A DNA stretch of 64,000 nucleotides from contig NC_084763.1 of NCBI RefSeq assembly GCF_028858725.1, positions 6,448,001 to 6,512,000 on the forward strand, in the 5' to 3' direction. The notes below the pieces were generated by a model. The model had not been told where the DNA came from, did not search any database, and saw only the letters and a list, made by a program, of their open reading frames with translations. The DNA is from Colius striatus. Taxonomy: Eukaryota; Chordata; Aves; Coliiformes; Coliidae. A program made the translations under genes and the position numbers. Shown here in pieces: positions 13,812 to 25,519 of this stretch (position 1 is its first letter; each line of letters begins with the position of its first letter).

Positions 13812-16800
13812 GCATATATCAGTTTTAGTTCCTCTGTTGGCAGGTTGCACTGACAATAGTTTTTCATATTGATCATACATGTAATGGGAGTGGCCCTGTG
13901 GTATCTCAAACACCTCTTGCTTTTTGGAATGAAAGGATACAGAGCAGAGCAACTAAAGAAGAAGTATCTCAGGCCCCTTCCATAAAACGAAGGCTGGATT
14001 GAAAGGGCAGACACCCAGCCTGCTGAAATGGAGACAGAAAAATAAGTGAAGCTTTCCCTCCACCACCTTGTGCTCAGTTCTGGAAGGGAAAAGGTCTCAG
14101 TGCTCCCTGGCAGAGCTTTTGGACTTGTCTTGACCTTCTTTTTATCAGCATATGCAGATTATTTTTCTTTAGATGCAAGCAGTGAGGGAAGGTGGGAAGG
14201 GCAGATGGAGAGGGGAAAAAAAAGACCCCCCAAACTAATAATTCTTTGCTCATGAACTTTGCTTATATTATAGAATCACCTTAGGACTGAGTCTTTTTAG
14301 AGAGATGAAAAATATCTGCCTCAGACCTTTGACACCAGAATTATAATCCTGATCTCTCAGGACAGTCAAAACCTCAGTTTTATTTCTCTGCTACTTTTCT
14401 TTCTCAACTTGTATGCACAACACTTTTTTTCTGCAATATCCTTACATAGCAAAGGTTGATCTGAAATACTTTTCTCATCAAGCATTGCATTTCACTAATA
14501 AGCATGTCCTATTAGAGCTGTAAGGTTTCTCTCTGATAGTTTGAATTGCTCATCTGTGAAAGCTCGTAGCCTGTCCACTCAGCTTACACTGAGAAAAGAG
14601 AAAGTTGACAGAAGGCCCTTCAAGACCCTGTTATATTTCTATTGGCTTGCATGCTAATTCTGAGCTAGTAACTCAAAAAAAAAAGAGTAATAGCTTTTAT
14701 TTTGTCTTGTTACTTGTCTTGTTCAAGCAGGGAAAGAGACCAGAGGGCATCTAGCTGTGCCAGTAAAAAATCATCTATGTGATTAGGGAGCAACTTGTTT
14801 ATTAATTCCCAGTTCAAAACAGTGTTTTGATTACCCTGTTTTGTTTCTGCAGCCACAACTAGCTTGAGAAAATGGAACTGTTTATGTGCAACTCAAAATG
14901 GATGTCCAAGACATTGCTTTTTTAAATGATTGGTTTGTATTGCTGACTGATTGTCTACTAAACAATCACAGTTACTTAAATGATGCTGTGATATTCACAC
15001 TTTGTCTCCTGTTCAGTTCCAGGAAATTTGTCTCATGAGGATTAGACGTGCTGCCATCTGCAATACAGACATTTCTATCAGTGGATGTGACCAGGAAAAC
15101 CTACTGTTTGTGAGTAATTTCTTCTAAAAATAAGCCCTGTCTCTTAAAAGTGAAACGGGAGAGTGACACGTTGCTTGAAAACTGTTCTTTTAGTTAGTAG
15201 GAGAAAATAACCACGTCTTGGCTATTTTGTAAGGCAAATACCATTGGTGTGAGCAAGGCACTAACCCCCTTCCAGCCCAAATGCAGCTTTGGAACCTCCT
15301 CCTCACAGCAGTGCTGGGACCATTGGCTGGGTCCATCGGCTGCAGACCTTCAAACCCTTCCAAAATGAGGAGTGTGAACCTCCCTTTTGTTCATATGGCA
15401 GAGAGGAGCTGCCATAGCCAGGGGCAGGGGAATGACACATACACCCAAGCTACTGAGATGGGAAGGGAACGCTACCATTGCTTAGATTAAGTGGAAGGAT
15501 CAGATCTTCTCCTTATCCCATGGGACCAACTCAGGCAGGTACCAAAGCCTCTGCATGTCCTCTAGCACAACAGACTTTGTTTTGCAAACTGCTAACTAAG
15601 GGAGTAAATCAAAGCTTATCATCTGTGGAGTAACATACAGCAGCTCTTCTTGTCTCTCTCTTAGCACTAAGTCTTTTGTGCCACCAAGAGACAATGAAAT
15701 TGACACCGACTTCTTAATATACTTGCTCTAATGACAAGACTTTTGTCACTCCTAGCTGTGCCTCTGATTTAGCTTCAGATAGGGTTATCACCTTTGTAAA
15801 TACTGCTTGGGCAGTAATGCATTAGGCACAGCCAGTAACTGCCAGTTATTATCCTTTCCCATAAACCCACAGGGGAGGAGATTTTTGTCCTCTGTTAGAG
15901 ACAGGCCATAAAAAGATCTCTGATTCAGTCTCTGGCACAACTGCAAGGGCAGAGAGCTGTGGCCAGGAAGGCAAGGGACAGAAATGGGGCAGGAAACTCT
16001 AGGAAAGACAATAAAAAAGCCAACTAGTTAAAGTCTGTGAAAACAATAACCAGTAAATAGACCACTATTTAACCCCCTACTTCTACTGTCTTACTTAGTT
16101 ATTAAGTCTCAGTGTGGCAAATGAATGAAAGCCTTCATTTGCAGAGTGCCTAGTTTCTGGTTTGTTTGAGGGAAACTACCTGAGAGGTTTTTTTAAGGTT
16201 CCTGTTTGGTTTTAAGGCAGGGTCAACCTTGTCTCTAAAAGTTATGGCTTTCTAACAGGAGCACCCAAACCATCTGTCAACTTGAACTTCCAGATCAGAG
16301 AAATAATCACTGCTGGCATTGAAAAGAGAGAAAATGTCTTCCCATGCCCTATATCTCCTTGTCTCATTGGCAAGAGCTCAAACAGTTCATTACCCTCTCT
16401 TGGTCAGGAGTCAGCATTTCAGGAGACCTGTATTTCACAAAGTCCATAGAAGAAAAATAATCTTCTAGTCCTAGCTAATGGGGTGAACACAATATGAAGT
16501 GCTCCTCTGCTTTCTGAGAGCAGGACACATACAGATCAAATCAATTTCTATCTTCTAAATTGTCATTCTTACCCATGTGCATCTCCTAGAGCCCATTCAG
16601 TAAAAGAAAAAAGGAAAAGTTATCACACCAGGACTCTGAGCAAAACAGAGGTGAGGTAACTGTCAGATGAGGGGTACCTCCCTGGTGCATTAGCTGTGTT
16701 CTGCTCCAGGCACAGCATCCTCCAGGCAATTCCACCGATGAATGGGCTTCAGGGGCATTTTTTTGTTGGTTATGAGCTTTTAAATTAGTCTGATTTTACA

Positions 16801-19309
16801 TAGTTTTGGTCTGGGTTGCTTTTTGTGACTTACCCAAGCTACAAAAGGCATGAAAACAACAGGGACTTAGCTGGAGAGTATAATCTTGAAGGCATATGCA
16901 TGATGCAGTACAGCAAACAGTTGGGAGAAATTTGTGGAACATTAACAGAAGAAAATGATGATCAGTTGTCCCAGATAATTTCTTGAAGAAGTGATGATCT
17001 AATCAAAGAAAGTAGTAAGAAATTCTGGCTGCTTGGACCCTGCAATTATAACAATTATCTACAGTGGCTGGACCTGTTCTTTTTCCCCCAAAAGCCAGAG
17101 CTCTGGAGCAGCTCTTTCATTGATATTTCACAGCACAGCTCTCCGTGCAGCTTGTAGGCTGAGGCTGGTTGTGTGGCCACTTCTGTCCCTAATGGCCTGA
17201 TCCACTACTGCCCATGTAAATCAGTGAGAAATATTCTCACAGGAAACTAGGATCTTGAAAAAAGGCCCTGAAATATAGCAGATAAATCAGCAGCAGTGTT
17301 GGCATTGCATAAAGGGCAAGGTGAATAATAATAGCAACAAAGAACTCCCAGCATCCAGAAAGCGTGGCAGAGGTTAGGCTCTGTTACCAAGACAGTTGTT
17401 CAGATGAGATTTAAATGTTTTGAAAGAAAGCTCAGCAGGGCAATCATGCAGGGAGCTACCAAAGGGCTCTGTTTCAGCTGCAGTCACTGAGTGCTAGGCA
17501 CTGGCTGAGAATGTTGCCTCAGAGCATGGCCTCTTGAGCACTACTCCACATGCCCAAGCATGCTTGTCCCATAGTTTACCACATAGGTGGTTCAGTTCAT
17601 ACTGGTGGGCTCTCAAAACTAAAGCCTGCTCCCTAGCAGCCTGTTAGAAGGTTCCTCCAGCAACCTGCACTCTGGCCACCTCCTGTTCCCCTGCCCAGCA
17701 GCCACCTCAGCCATTTTCAGTTCAGCAAGTAGATCCTTTCCTTGGAGCTGGAATTCAAGCCTGGAGCTGGAAGCTCCCACCATCCAACTTCACACTCCAT
17801 ACTCTCACTGCAGCCTAGTGCTAGAAATTCCCTTGCAGACCCCAGCCACGTTACCACTTCCACTTCATTGCCAGCAAATTCTCCCTTCATCCCTCCAGGG
17901 AAGCCTTGGGGAAACACATTACCACATCCATCTTCACTGTGCACTGGCTCTTTGGAGTCTGGACAGCCTGCAATGTTCTCAGATATGTCTGTTCTTCAGT
18001 GATTCTTTGTGAATTTTGTCAACAATTAATTCTTGGTCTGTACCCTGACTCACTGAGTGCTGTACCTCTCAAGTAATGCATGCTAATGATCATCTCCTCT
18101 GGATTTTATAGCTAGTGGTGGTGAACAGATGAAAGCCAAATATTGCCTATTATACTCAGGCTACTGTCAGGATATTTCAAAAGCCCCACAGACCTCCAAG
18201 ATGACATCTGCTTTAGCCAAAGTGCATATATTCCTTCATAAAAATTCAACTGCATTTAAAAAAAGAGAGAGAGAGAGATTTTGCAATACATAGAAGATGA
18301 TTCATGCTTAAACATACAGCTGAATGTCACTCAACATTCTCTCTTTTCCCCAGTCCTTGTTGTTTTGTGAGTCCAGCCAGGGAAGAACTATGATCAGTGT
18401 TAACAAGTCTCCATTTTCTCACCTTGCCCTTCAGCATTTCTTCAGAGATAACAGTAAAATCTGGTGCTCTCTTGACAACACGCAAATAGCATTCCCTGTC
18501 TCTCTTCTCCTCTCTCCAGCTTGCTTTATCTTTCACTGTTCAGCAAATCTTCACACGGAGATAACATTTAGCTGCAAAAATGAAGCGTATGGAAGATATG
18601 CATGAACACAGAAAGCAGCAAGGCTGCCACTGAATGGCCCTTTTTGGAGAAATTGGCCCCATTTCAGTGGTTAGTGAACAGCTGCCTCCCAGCTGAGATT
18701 TATCAGCTAAAGACAAAGTGATACAAAATTTAGCCAAAGCAATAGAGAGCTGGATTGGTTCTTTCTGTCTGTACTCTGGATGTGCCCGAGCCTCGGCTAA
18801 TGCCTGGGTGTGTATGAGTAGCAAACCTGCTCCCAACAGCTCCCACTGGGAAGAAACAAGTCTCTGCAGTGAAGTGATGATGATACTGAATGCCAAATAG
18901 TAGAAGAAAGCAAAGCTGAAGCCCTGAGACAAGCGCCCAGAATGATGTCTGGCACAGTCTCCTATATCACAGAGCTGCAGAAGACTTCTGTCTCTGAGCT
19001 GCAGAAGTAGGTCAGAAACTTAAGAGAGAGACTGTAGCATTTCTATCTGAGTAGTAAGTGCTTCCTTGGATGGTTCCTGATTTACAGATGCTGAGTGTCT
19101 TCTCATTTCTCTTGGTCATTTCAGTCCCTTGGTCGCTTTGGCGAACATCCAAAGCCAGCCTGGGTATCCTCCTGCGCCTGTGCAAGGCCTCGGGCTGCGG
19201 TGGAAGCTGGAAACACGTGCTGGATCACGAGCAAGAGTAGGGTGCTACTGCAGCCATTGCTATCTTCCTTTTTAAATGCCTGTGGCATCAAAGTCAGGCT
19301 CTTCCAACC
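13812..19309. other. Intergenic sequence without recognised features
   Basis: The longest apparently plain stretch in the window (5.5 kb). I saw no repeat family, CpG island or protein motif. Open frames are short and uncorrelated (69-93 codons). A short GA run lies near 18,264-18,279. Confidence 0.5.
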
Positions 19310-19311
19310 TT

Positions 19312-19566
19312 CCATGCATTTCTGAGAACCACAATGTGCTGTAATTCACAATGAAGTGATTGCAGTTTTGTGGAGGAAGATTAGCCTGCTCAGACACCAG
19401 CATACCTCCAAAGCAGCCACAGCTGGATTGTCAGTGAGCTGGTGACAAGTGACACCAGGCTGTTGTCCCACAGATAGGAGAGCTGCTGGAGAGAAGCATG
19501 CAGACAAGGGAATTGTCCAGGGAAATCTGGGGCTGAGCTGTGTTCTGTGCAATATGAACTTTTAAC
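19312..19566 (-). repeat. Duplicated ~255-265-bp non-CR1 segment, copy 1
   Basis: Read on the minus strand, this matches 63,583-63,847 on the + strand at roughly 95-96% by eye (about 11 differences). It starts directly at the 3' end of the adjacent CR1 (GATTCTGTGTTAAAAGTTC in both). The shared sequence even keeps a parallel 68-codon open frame (19346-19552 minus), with about four residue differences from the other copy. I read that as by-product similarity, not evidence of a gene. The homology stops near the shared GGAAGAGC; beyond it this locus continues into unique-looking sequence. Confidence 0.88.
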
Positions 19567-20078
19567 ACAGAATCACAGAATCACTGAATGATAGGAGTTG
19601 GAAGGGATCTTTACAGATCATCCAGTCCAACCCCCCTGCCAAAGCAGGACCCACCTAGATCAGGTCACACAGGAACATGTCCAGGTGATTCTTGAAGACG
19701 TCCAGAGAAGGAGCCTCCACACCCTCCCACAGGGGCAGCCTGTGCCAGGGCTCCCTCACCTTGACAGGGAAAGACTTTTTTCTTATGTTTTAACAGGACT
19801 TTTTGTGTTCCAGCTTCATCCCATCACCCCTTGTCCTGTAATTGGATACAACAGAAAAAAGTGATGTCCCAACCTCCTGACATCCACTATTGAGATGAGG
19901 TTAATGAGATCTCCCCTCAGTCTCCTCCTGACTAAACAGCCCCAGTTCCCGCAGCCATTCCTCATAAGGAAGATGCTCCAGTCGCCTGATCATCTTGGTG
20001 GCCCTGTGCTGGACTCTCTCCAGCACTTCCCTGTCCCTCTTGAGCTGGGAAACCCAGAACTAGACACAGGACTCCAGG
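19567..20078 (-). mobile_element. CR1 LINE, 5'-truncated copy with duplicated 3' flank
   Basis: The reversed 3' end (CACAGAATCACAGAATCACT) begins at about 19,567 and homology ends near GACTCCAGG. The copy is worn, with deletions in the FSLEKRR and INIYKYL region and a short insertion at CCCTCCCACAGGGGCAG. Its 3' flank is the duplicated segment also found next to the CR1 at 63,123. Both CR1s share an unusual AATCACCTGGACATG instead of the common ACCCGCCTGGACATG. Confidence 0.9.
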
Positions 20079-23000
20079 CAGGACACCACACCAAGGAAGC
20101 CAGATGCCAGCTAGGAACCATGAAGACTACTTTAAAGTAAGCCTATATTTTTTTGTCCCTCTTTCATATCTCAAGATGTTCTGACTTCTGATGTTTTTAT
20201 GGTTGCTCTGGTAATTGAACAATTCTCTGTAGAAACAAAAGTGTTATTTATGAAATTTCCATGCAAAAAAAGTGACAATTGAGTGCCAACAATTTCTGTA
20301 ACATGTGCTGCAATCACAGCTACCAGAGTGCTGATTAAAACCAAGGGCCACTCCTGCAGATACATGGGGGAAAATCACTCACGGTCTCTTGCAAATTGCA
20401 ATTTCACATCCTGGCAACCCACCAAAGTGCCCCAGCTCAGGCCTGGCCAATAAAAGTATGGGAACAGGGTTTTTTTTTTGTTTTGTTTCTTCAGCAAGGT
20501 TTGGTGTTATCAATGTTTTGATAATGTTTTAAAAGGTTGGACTAATTCAGTTGTTTTGGCTTTTAAGAGCCGAGCTGCGTTAGTCCAGTTATTGGCTAAT
20601 GAGGGAGGTGATGTAGAGGGGATGGGGAGGTGTGTTTAAGGTGTTTTCATGTGGCAGTTGGTATAAAGAAACAACTGAACTCATGACCACTGGGCAACCT
20701 GGCTTGCTGGCAAGAGACTGAAGGGACAGACACCCTTGGGGTTGTTGTCTCTCCATGGTATCACCAATTCCTGAGCCAGGCCACACCTGTGCCGCTCTGC
20801 TACTATCGTCCTGGGAGGAGAGAGAGATGTGAGGATGAATAATTCAGCTGCAAATCAGTTCTCCTACTGCACAGAATTCTTTTCTGGGTTGCTATTTTTA
20901 ATTTAGATACTCCCACATGTGTGTTTGGTGGATTAGAGACATATGAGAAACAGGAGAGGGTGGCTGACGCAGGCAGGTAGCAGAGCTTGGGGGTGGTGGA
21001 AGTTGAACCAGAGCTGGCCTAGAGCAGGTCCAGTGCCACCTTCCCACTGAAGGCAGCACAGGGCTGAGCACCTCTGAGTTCTCTCACTGCTTGCTGGGAT
21101 TTACACCCCTGTGTTGACAGTCACAAAAGAAACAGTGGAGATACCCATACGGTTGTAGCCAGGGTTGGATGTTAGCGAATCTGGGTTCAGTTTTGAGATG
21201 TACCTCTTACATCCTCTGCACAAACCTTGTAAATCCTCTCACAGTTTCAGATTTGAGAGTAGAAAAATCATTACCCCTGCTTCCTTTGGTCTGCCTCATC
21301 TAGTTGTAATTTTGGGGGAAGAAACCATCACTGCTGGCTTGTAGCTGTAGAAGACAACTCACAGGGGAGCCTCTTCTGTTGTAAGGTGACATCTTCTTGT
21401 ATTTTTTAATCATAAACATCAGAAGGAGAGAGTTGTCAAAATGGTTTAAGAGGAGAAAGGTTTTGGCTGCAGCAGCTCAATGAGGAGGTGAGGGAACAAT
21501 GGGACAGAAAAGCTGCCAATTTGGGAAAAAGCAAATTTATCATTACATGCATAACTTTGTGAGAAAGCAGATTTCAGAAAGAGACTGGCTGGCATTTGGA
21601 TTCATACACTAGTTCCTATACCAAAGATCAAAGCATAATGGAAATCCTGTCACATCTGAGAATCTTTTCTTTTCCCCCTTGCTCTGTATTCAGTGTTTTC
21701 CAATAAATTACTTCAGCTGAGACCTAATACTGATAACAACTTTATTTACAAAGTCTAGACTGCTTTTGCAAATCCCTGTCTGGTAAAGGCATTCATGTGT
21801 TCCTGTGGACTCAAGGAAAGCTCTGAAATTTAGAGTGGTTCATTCTCTTGCTCTACAGACCCTCAACTCTTTAGCTGTAAGTCACTGGATATGGGGAAGC
21901 TCTTAAAAATTAGATCAGGGAACTATTTGAAACCCAAATGTGAAATAACTAACGTGAGCTCATCCCCTAGCCTACTGCCAGGGTTGGGGAAAGCATCCAT
22001 GTTTCTGAGGCATGGTGGATTATGCTACCCCTTCTCAGCACCTAAATAGAGGGCTTTATGTAAGAAAACCCCTTTACTTCTTTCTCTATGTCTTGACCTT
22101 TGTGATCCAGAAAATCCTGGACTATTACTTGCTTGATTCCAGGTCAGGAAAATCTGTTGCTGCTCCCAATTTGAGGGGGAAAAGAAGGGAAATAGAAAAG
22201 GAATCTGTAGTGATGAAGATGCCAACACCCTTCACAACAGAAATGTCATGACTAACGGTTCACAAGCCCTGGCGGTCAGTTTTAGCCATGTGATATCCAG
22301 GAAACTGGAAGAAAAAGCACTCTCAGTTAAATTCAGACCAGAAAGTAGGGTTTAGCCATCAAGCTAAATATCTAATAAGCTCTATTTACCACACAGCTTT
22401 GGCCTCCTGGCTTCTCTTGGGAAAACAACGAGCACCAACAAGTACACACCACATGGTGGCTTCTCACACCAGCGTTTTACAAAGACTTGCTACAACTTTA
22501 AAACACAAAACAAGATGCCACACAAAGGATTCTCCTTCTTCCCTAAAACATTAATACTTTCATTTAATACTAAGCTGTACTACAGTCACTTGGTAGACTT
22601 CTATCAGGAAAGCACTGACATTTGATTTCCCACCTGCAATTTGGTAACTCGTAGGCTTTACAACAGCATGTGATCTCCCATCACATGTGTGCACCCAGTG
22701 TCTGTGTTGTCTTCTAGCTCCAGGCTCCCTCAGCACACAGAAACTCCCTAAAACTCCATTGCATTAGGAAGATGTTTAGGAGACATCACTCTATGCTCTT
22801 CGTCAGCATCGCTCCAGGTTATGGAACGCTCTCAGTACACTAATGTACGTTTGTGACACTGGATGTAGGAAGGTAGCACTGGATGTAGGAATGTAGCACC
22901 ACTTGCACAGGCAGTGTTACTGCTTCTCAGTGTGCTGTGAGTCTCAGCATGACCTCCAGCCCAGGAACTGCTGCTATAAACCCTGGACAGGCCTTAAGAA

Positions 23001-23757
23001 ATCTTCGTGTTGCATTCACGTAAAGGCAGCGCCAATGTGGGCTGGGGATTTTAGGTGTCAATTTACCTTCTAATCTTAACTCCTCTAGTGGGCTTTTGCA
23101 TGTTAAAGAGTAGAAAAGAATATTTAAATGAGCATAAGGTTAACAGTTAACATATTGGGTTTGCAAAACAAGTAAAAAATGCAATAATGTCATGCTCTGC
23201 TTAGACTTGGGAATATTAACAGGAAAAAAATACATCCAAAAGCACCTTTAGATGAATCAAAAGTAGGAATCTGATGATATGGGCTGTACATACAGAGTAT
23301 CTGAACATTGGTTTAGTATTTTGTTCACTTCATGCAAATTGCTTTTCACAAGTTCAAGCTAAACTAAAGAAAAAGTGAAATTCGACTACTGAAGCAACCC
23401 TGTACTTCTCAGGTAGGACACAAAGACAGGACACAGAGACAGGTCACCTCAACATCCCTGTGGGTCTGCATAGCTAGAAGCAGAACTTGCCTTGAATTCC
23501 AGAATATAACTTGGTACTGTTGAGTTTGTTCATGGCAACAGAATCTAAAATGAGCCACACTCTCAGCTGTTAAAAGTTGCACTGACATAAAAAGTCTTAC
23601 ATTGTTGAGATACAACTATTTCACATTCAAAATACATTTTCTTTTTTAGAAACAAACATCTTCTATGCAAAAGAAAGCTCCTCCACTTTCTCAGTGACAT
23701 CTTGTCCTGTAATTTCAGCTACAAAGACAAAAATGAGTGGCAGCTTTTATAACATCA
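20079..23757. other. Intergenic sequence, no gene seen
   Basis: Apart from a short T run near 20,470 and a 20-bp tandem duplication at 22,857-22,897, I see only AT-rich sequence and chance ORFs of fewer than 80 codons. Confidence 0.5.
22857..22897. repeat. Two-copy 20-bp tandem duplication
   Basis: CACTGGATGTAGGAAGGTAG is followed immediately by a second copy with one change (AATGTAG). This looks like simple replication slippage. Confidence 0.85.
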
Positions 23758-23903
23758 AATCTTTTCTGGAAAAACAGGCAATTGTGGAACTAAAAACTTG
23801 CTTTTTCAGTGGCTCCTTTAACTCTTTGCAATTATCTTTCATTTTCACCAAAGGTTTCTGCTAAAGTTGCTTTCTTCCCTCATATTCAAAGGCCAACACC
23901 TAC
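23758..23903 (+). repeat. Unclassified dispersed repeat, fragment
   Basis: About 145 bp starting CTTTTCTGGAAAAACAGGCA and ending AAAGGCCAACACCTAC. It matches 35,730-35,877 in reverse complement at roughly 90-95% by eye and, more weakly, 28,474-28,620 in the same orientation. It is a partial third copy of the repeat family described at 28,144 and 35,338. It is neither CR1 nor the LTR seen at 47,960, and I cannot name the family. Confidence 0.8.
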
Positions 23904-25401
23904 ATGGCCATGCCATGCCATCATTCCATAGTTTAGGTTTTGGTACAGAGACAGGCACGGGTTCATGGATTTTCCAGTCAAGCAGGGTCATCCCAGTCAC
24001 CAAGTGCAGACCTCTGGAAGGGTGGAGGGGAGGTTGTTGACTTCTTATTTATCTGATCTCTTCTTCCACTGAAGCATTGTGTAACTTCTTCATTTTGCAA
24101 AACCAAGCAATGACATATCTGGTTTTGTTTGGATGGCAAGAACTCGCTGTTTCATCAAAGCATGTCCTTGGCAGCTGCTGCCATCAACTGAGCTATGTCA
24201 GTCCTGTTATGAGCAGGTTCAGCTCCATCCCAACTCCTTCCTGCCCCAAAGGTATAACTGTACCTCTCCCATCTGTCTCAATAGTTTATTCTTGCATTAC
24301 CACAATATTGGAGTGCTTTTCAAATAAAATCAAGTGTAAAAATAAGGCTTCCATTGCTCTTTCTGGAGTCACTTAGAACTCTTCACTTTGAGATCTAGGC
24401 TCAGATGGTGGACATAACCTTCAGAGGTTATTTTATATTTTTAATTTAGTCTATTCTTGCCTTTTTTATAATCTCAAGTGCTACCCTTCTCATCCCTGCC
24501 ATCTAATCACTTGCATTTTTTTATCTGACCTTGTGTTAAGCAAAACCACTAAAGACAAGTACATGTAAACAAAGCCAAAATGAAACTCAGATGCAAAAGC
24601 TGTTCTCAAGGAGTTTAATGAGGGGGGAAAAAAGCCCATGAAATGGGACTGGGATTTGAATTACACAGGCAACAAAAATTACTTTGTATTCCAAGCACTG
24701 TTTTTAATCCTTTATTTGTAGTAAGCTGGAAAAATACTAGTCTGGGGTTGATATAGGGGCAAAAAAGCAATGCCAGAGAACACAAGCATCAATTCCGGTA
24801 GCTATCAGCAAAGGCAAAATGATAGTTGTACAGTAGTCTGGGAAGTATGTCTGTTTCAGTGACAGACAACTGGAGCACTTCTGCACATTCCTCATATGGG
24901 AACTAATGAATTACTCAACTACTTCATCATCTCCAGGCTTTGTGTTGGTTAACAAAAACACTATACAAACAAAGTAGTCTGAAGTCAAAAATAGAAAGCA
25001 GAGGAATACCCATCTTAAGGGAAACAATTCATTACAAAGGTTTGTATTATTAAGGCAAATACAAATGTCATTATGTCATTAATTTCCTATAATGAAAAGA
25101 GACTGAGCAAACAGCCCAGGTTAACAAGCAAAACCCACGTGGGGAAAGTGGGGATCACAGGGGAGTGGGGTAGGTCTGTTTGGAAAAGCCTGAGGATCTC
25201 TTGTATTCATCCCATTACAAGACACCCCACTATTTGTGGGGTTTATTGATATTTTGGCTTAAGCCCCTGGCTCATCTGGACACTCTTGAATGTAGAAATT
25301 AAAGAACAACGCAGAGGCACAGTGGCCTCTAAGATCTCTGTAATTTACATCAATATCTCACACTTTCTCTCTTTTATAAAAGAGTGTAATTGCCCCTGGT
25401 C

Positions 25402-25475
25402 ATTTCCTGCAACTCTGCTTCTGTTTGTCATTACCTTCCTTTCTGCAACTCTGCTTCTATTTGTGAATTACTTCC
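25402..25475. repeat. Two-copy 36-bp tandem duplication
   Basis: The core GCAACTCTGCTTCT recurs with a 36-bp period (25,409 and 25,445). The surrounding bases also match with a few changes, so this is a small slippage duplication. Confidence 0.85.
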
Positions 25476-25505
25476 TTTCACAGCCTGGCCAACCTGCCAC
25501 TCATG

Positions 25506-25519
25506 CACACACACACACA
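25506..25519. repeat. Short (CA)n microsatellite
   Basis: Seven CA dinucleotides in a row, following TCATG and ending before GAGCACAGC. Confidence 0.9.

Noticed and set aside
19346..19552. 68-codon frame conserved with 63594-63800 as a small protein gene
   Set aside because: Most of the base differences would have to be tolerated anyway. The four or so residue changes out of about eleven base changes give no clear sign of selection on the protein, and it lacks promoter or splice context. The similarity is explained by the shared DNA segment.
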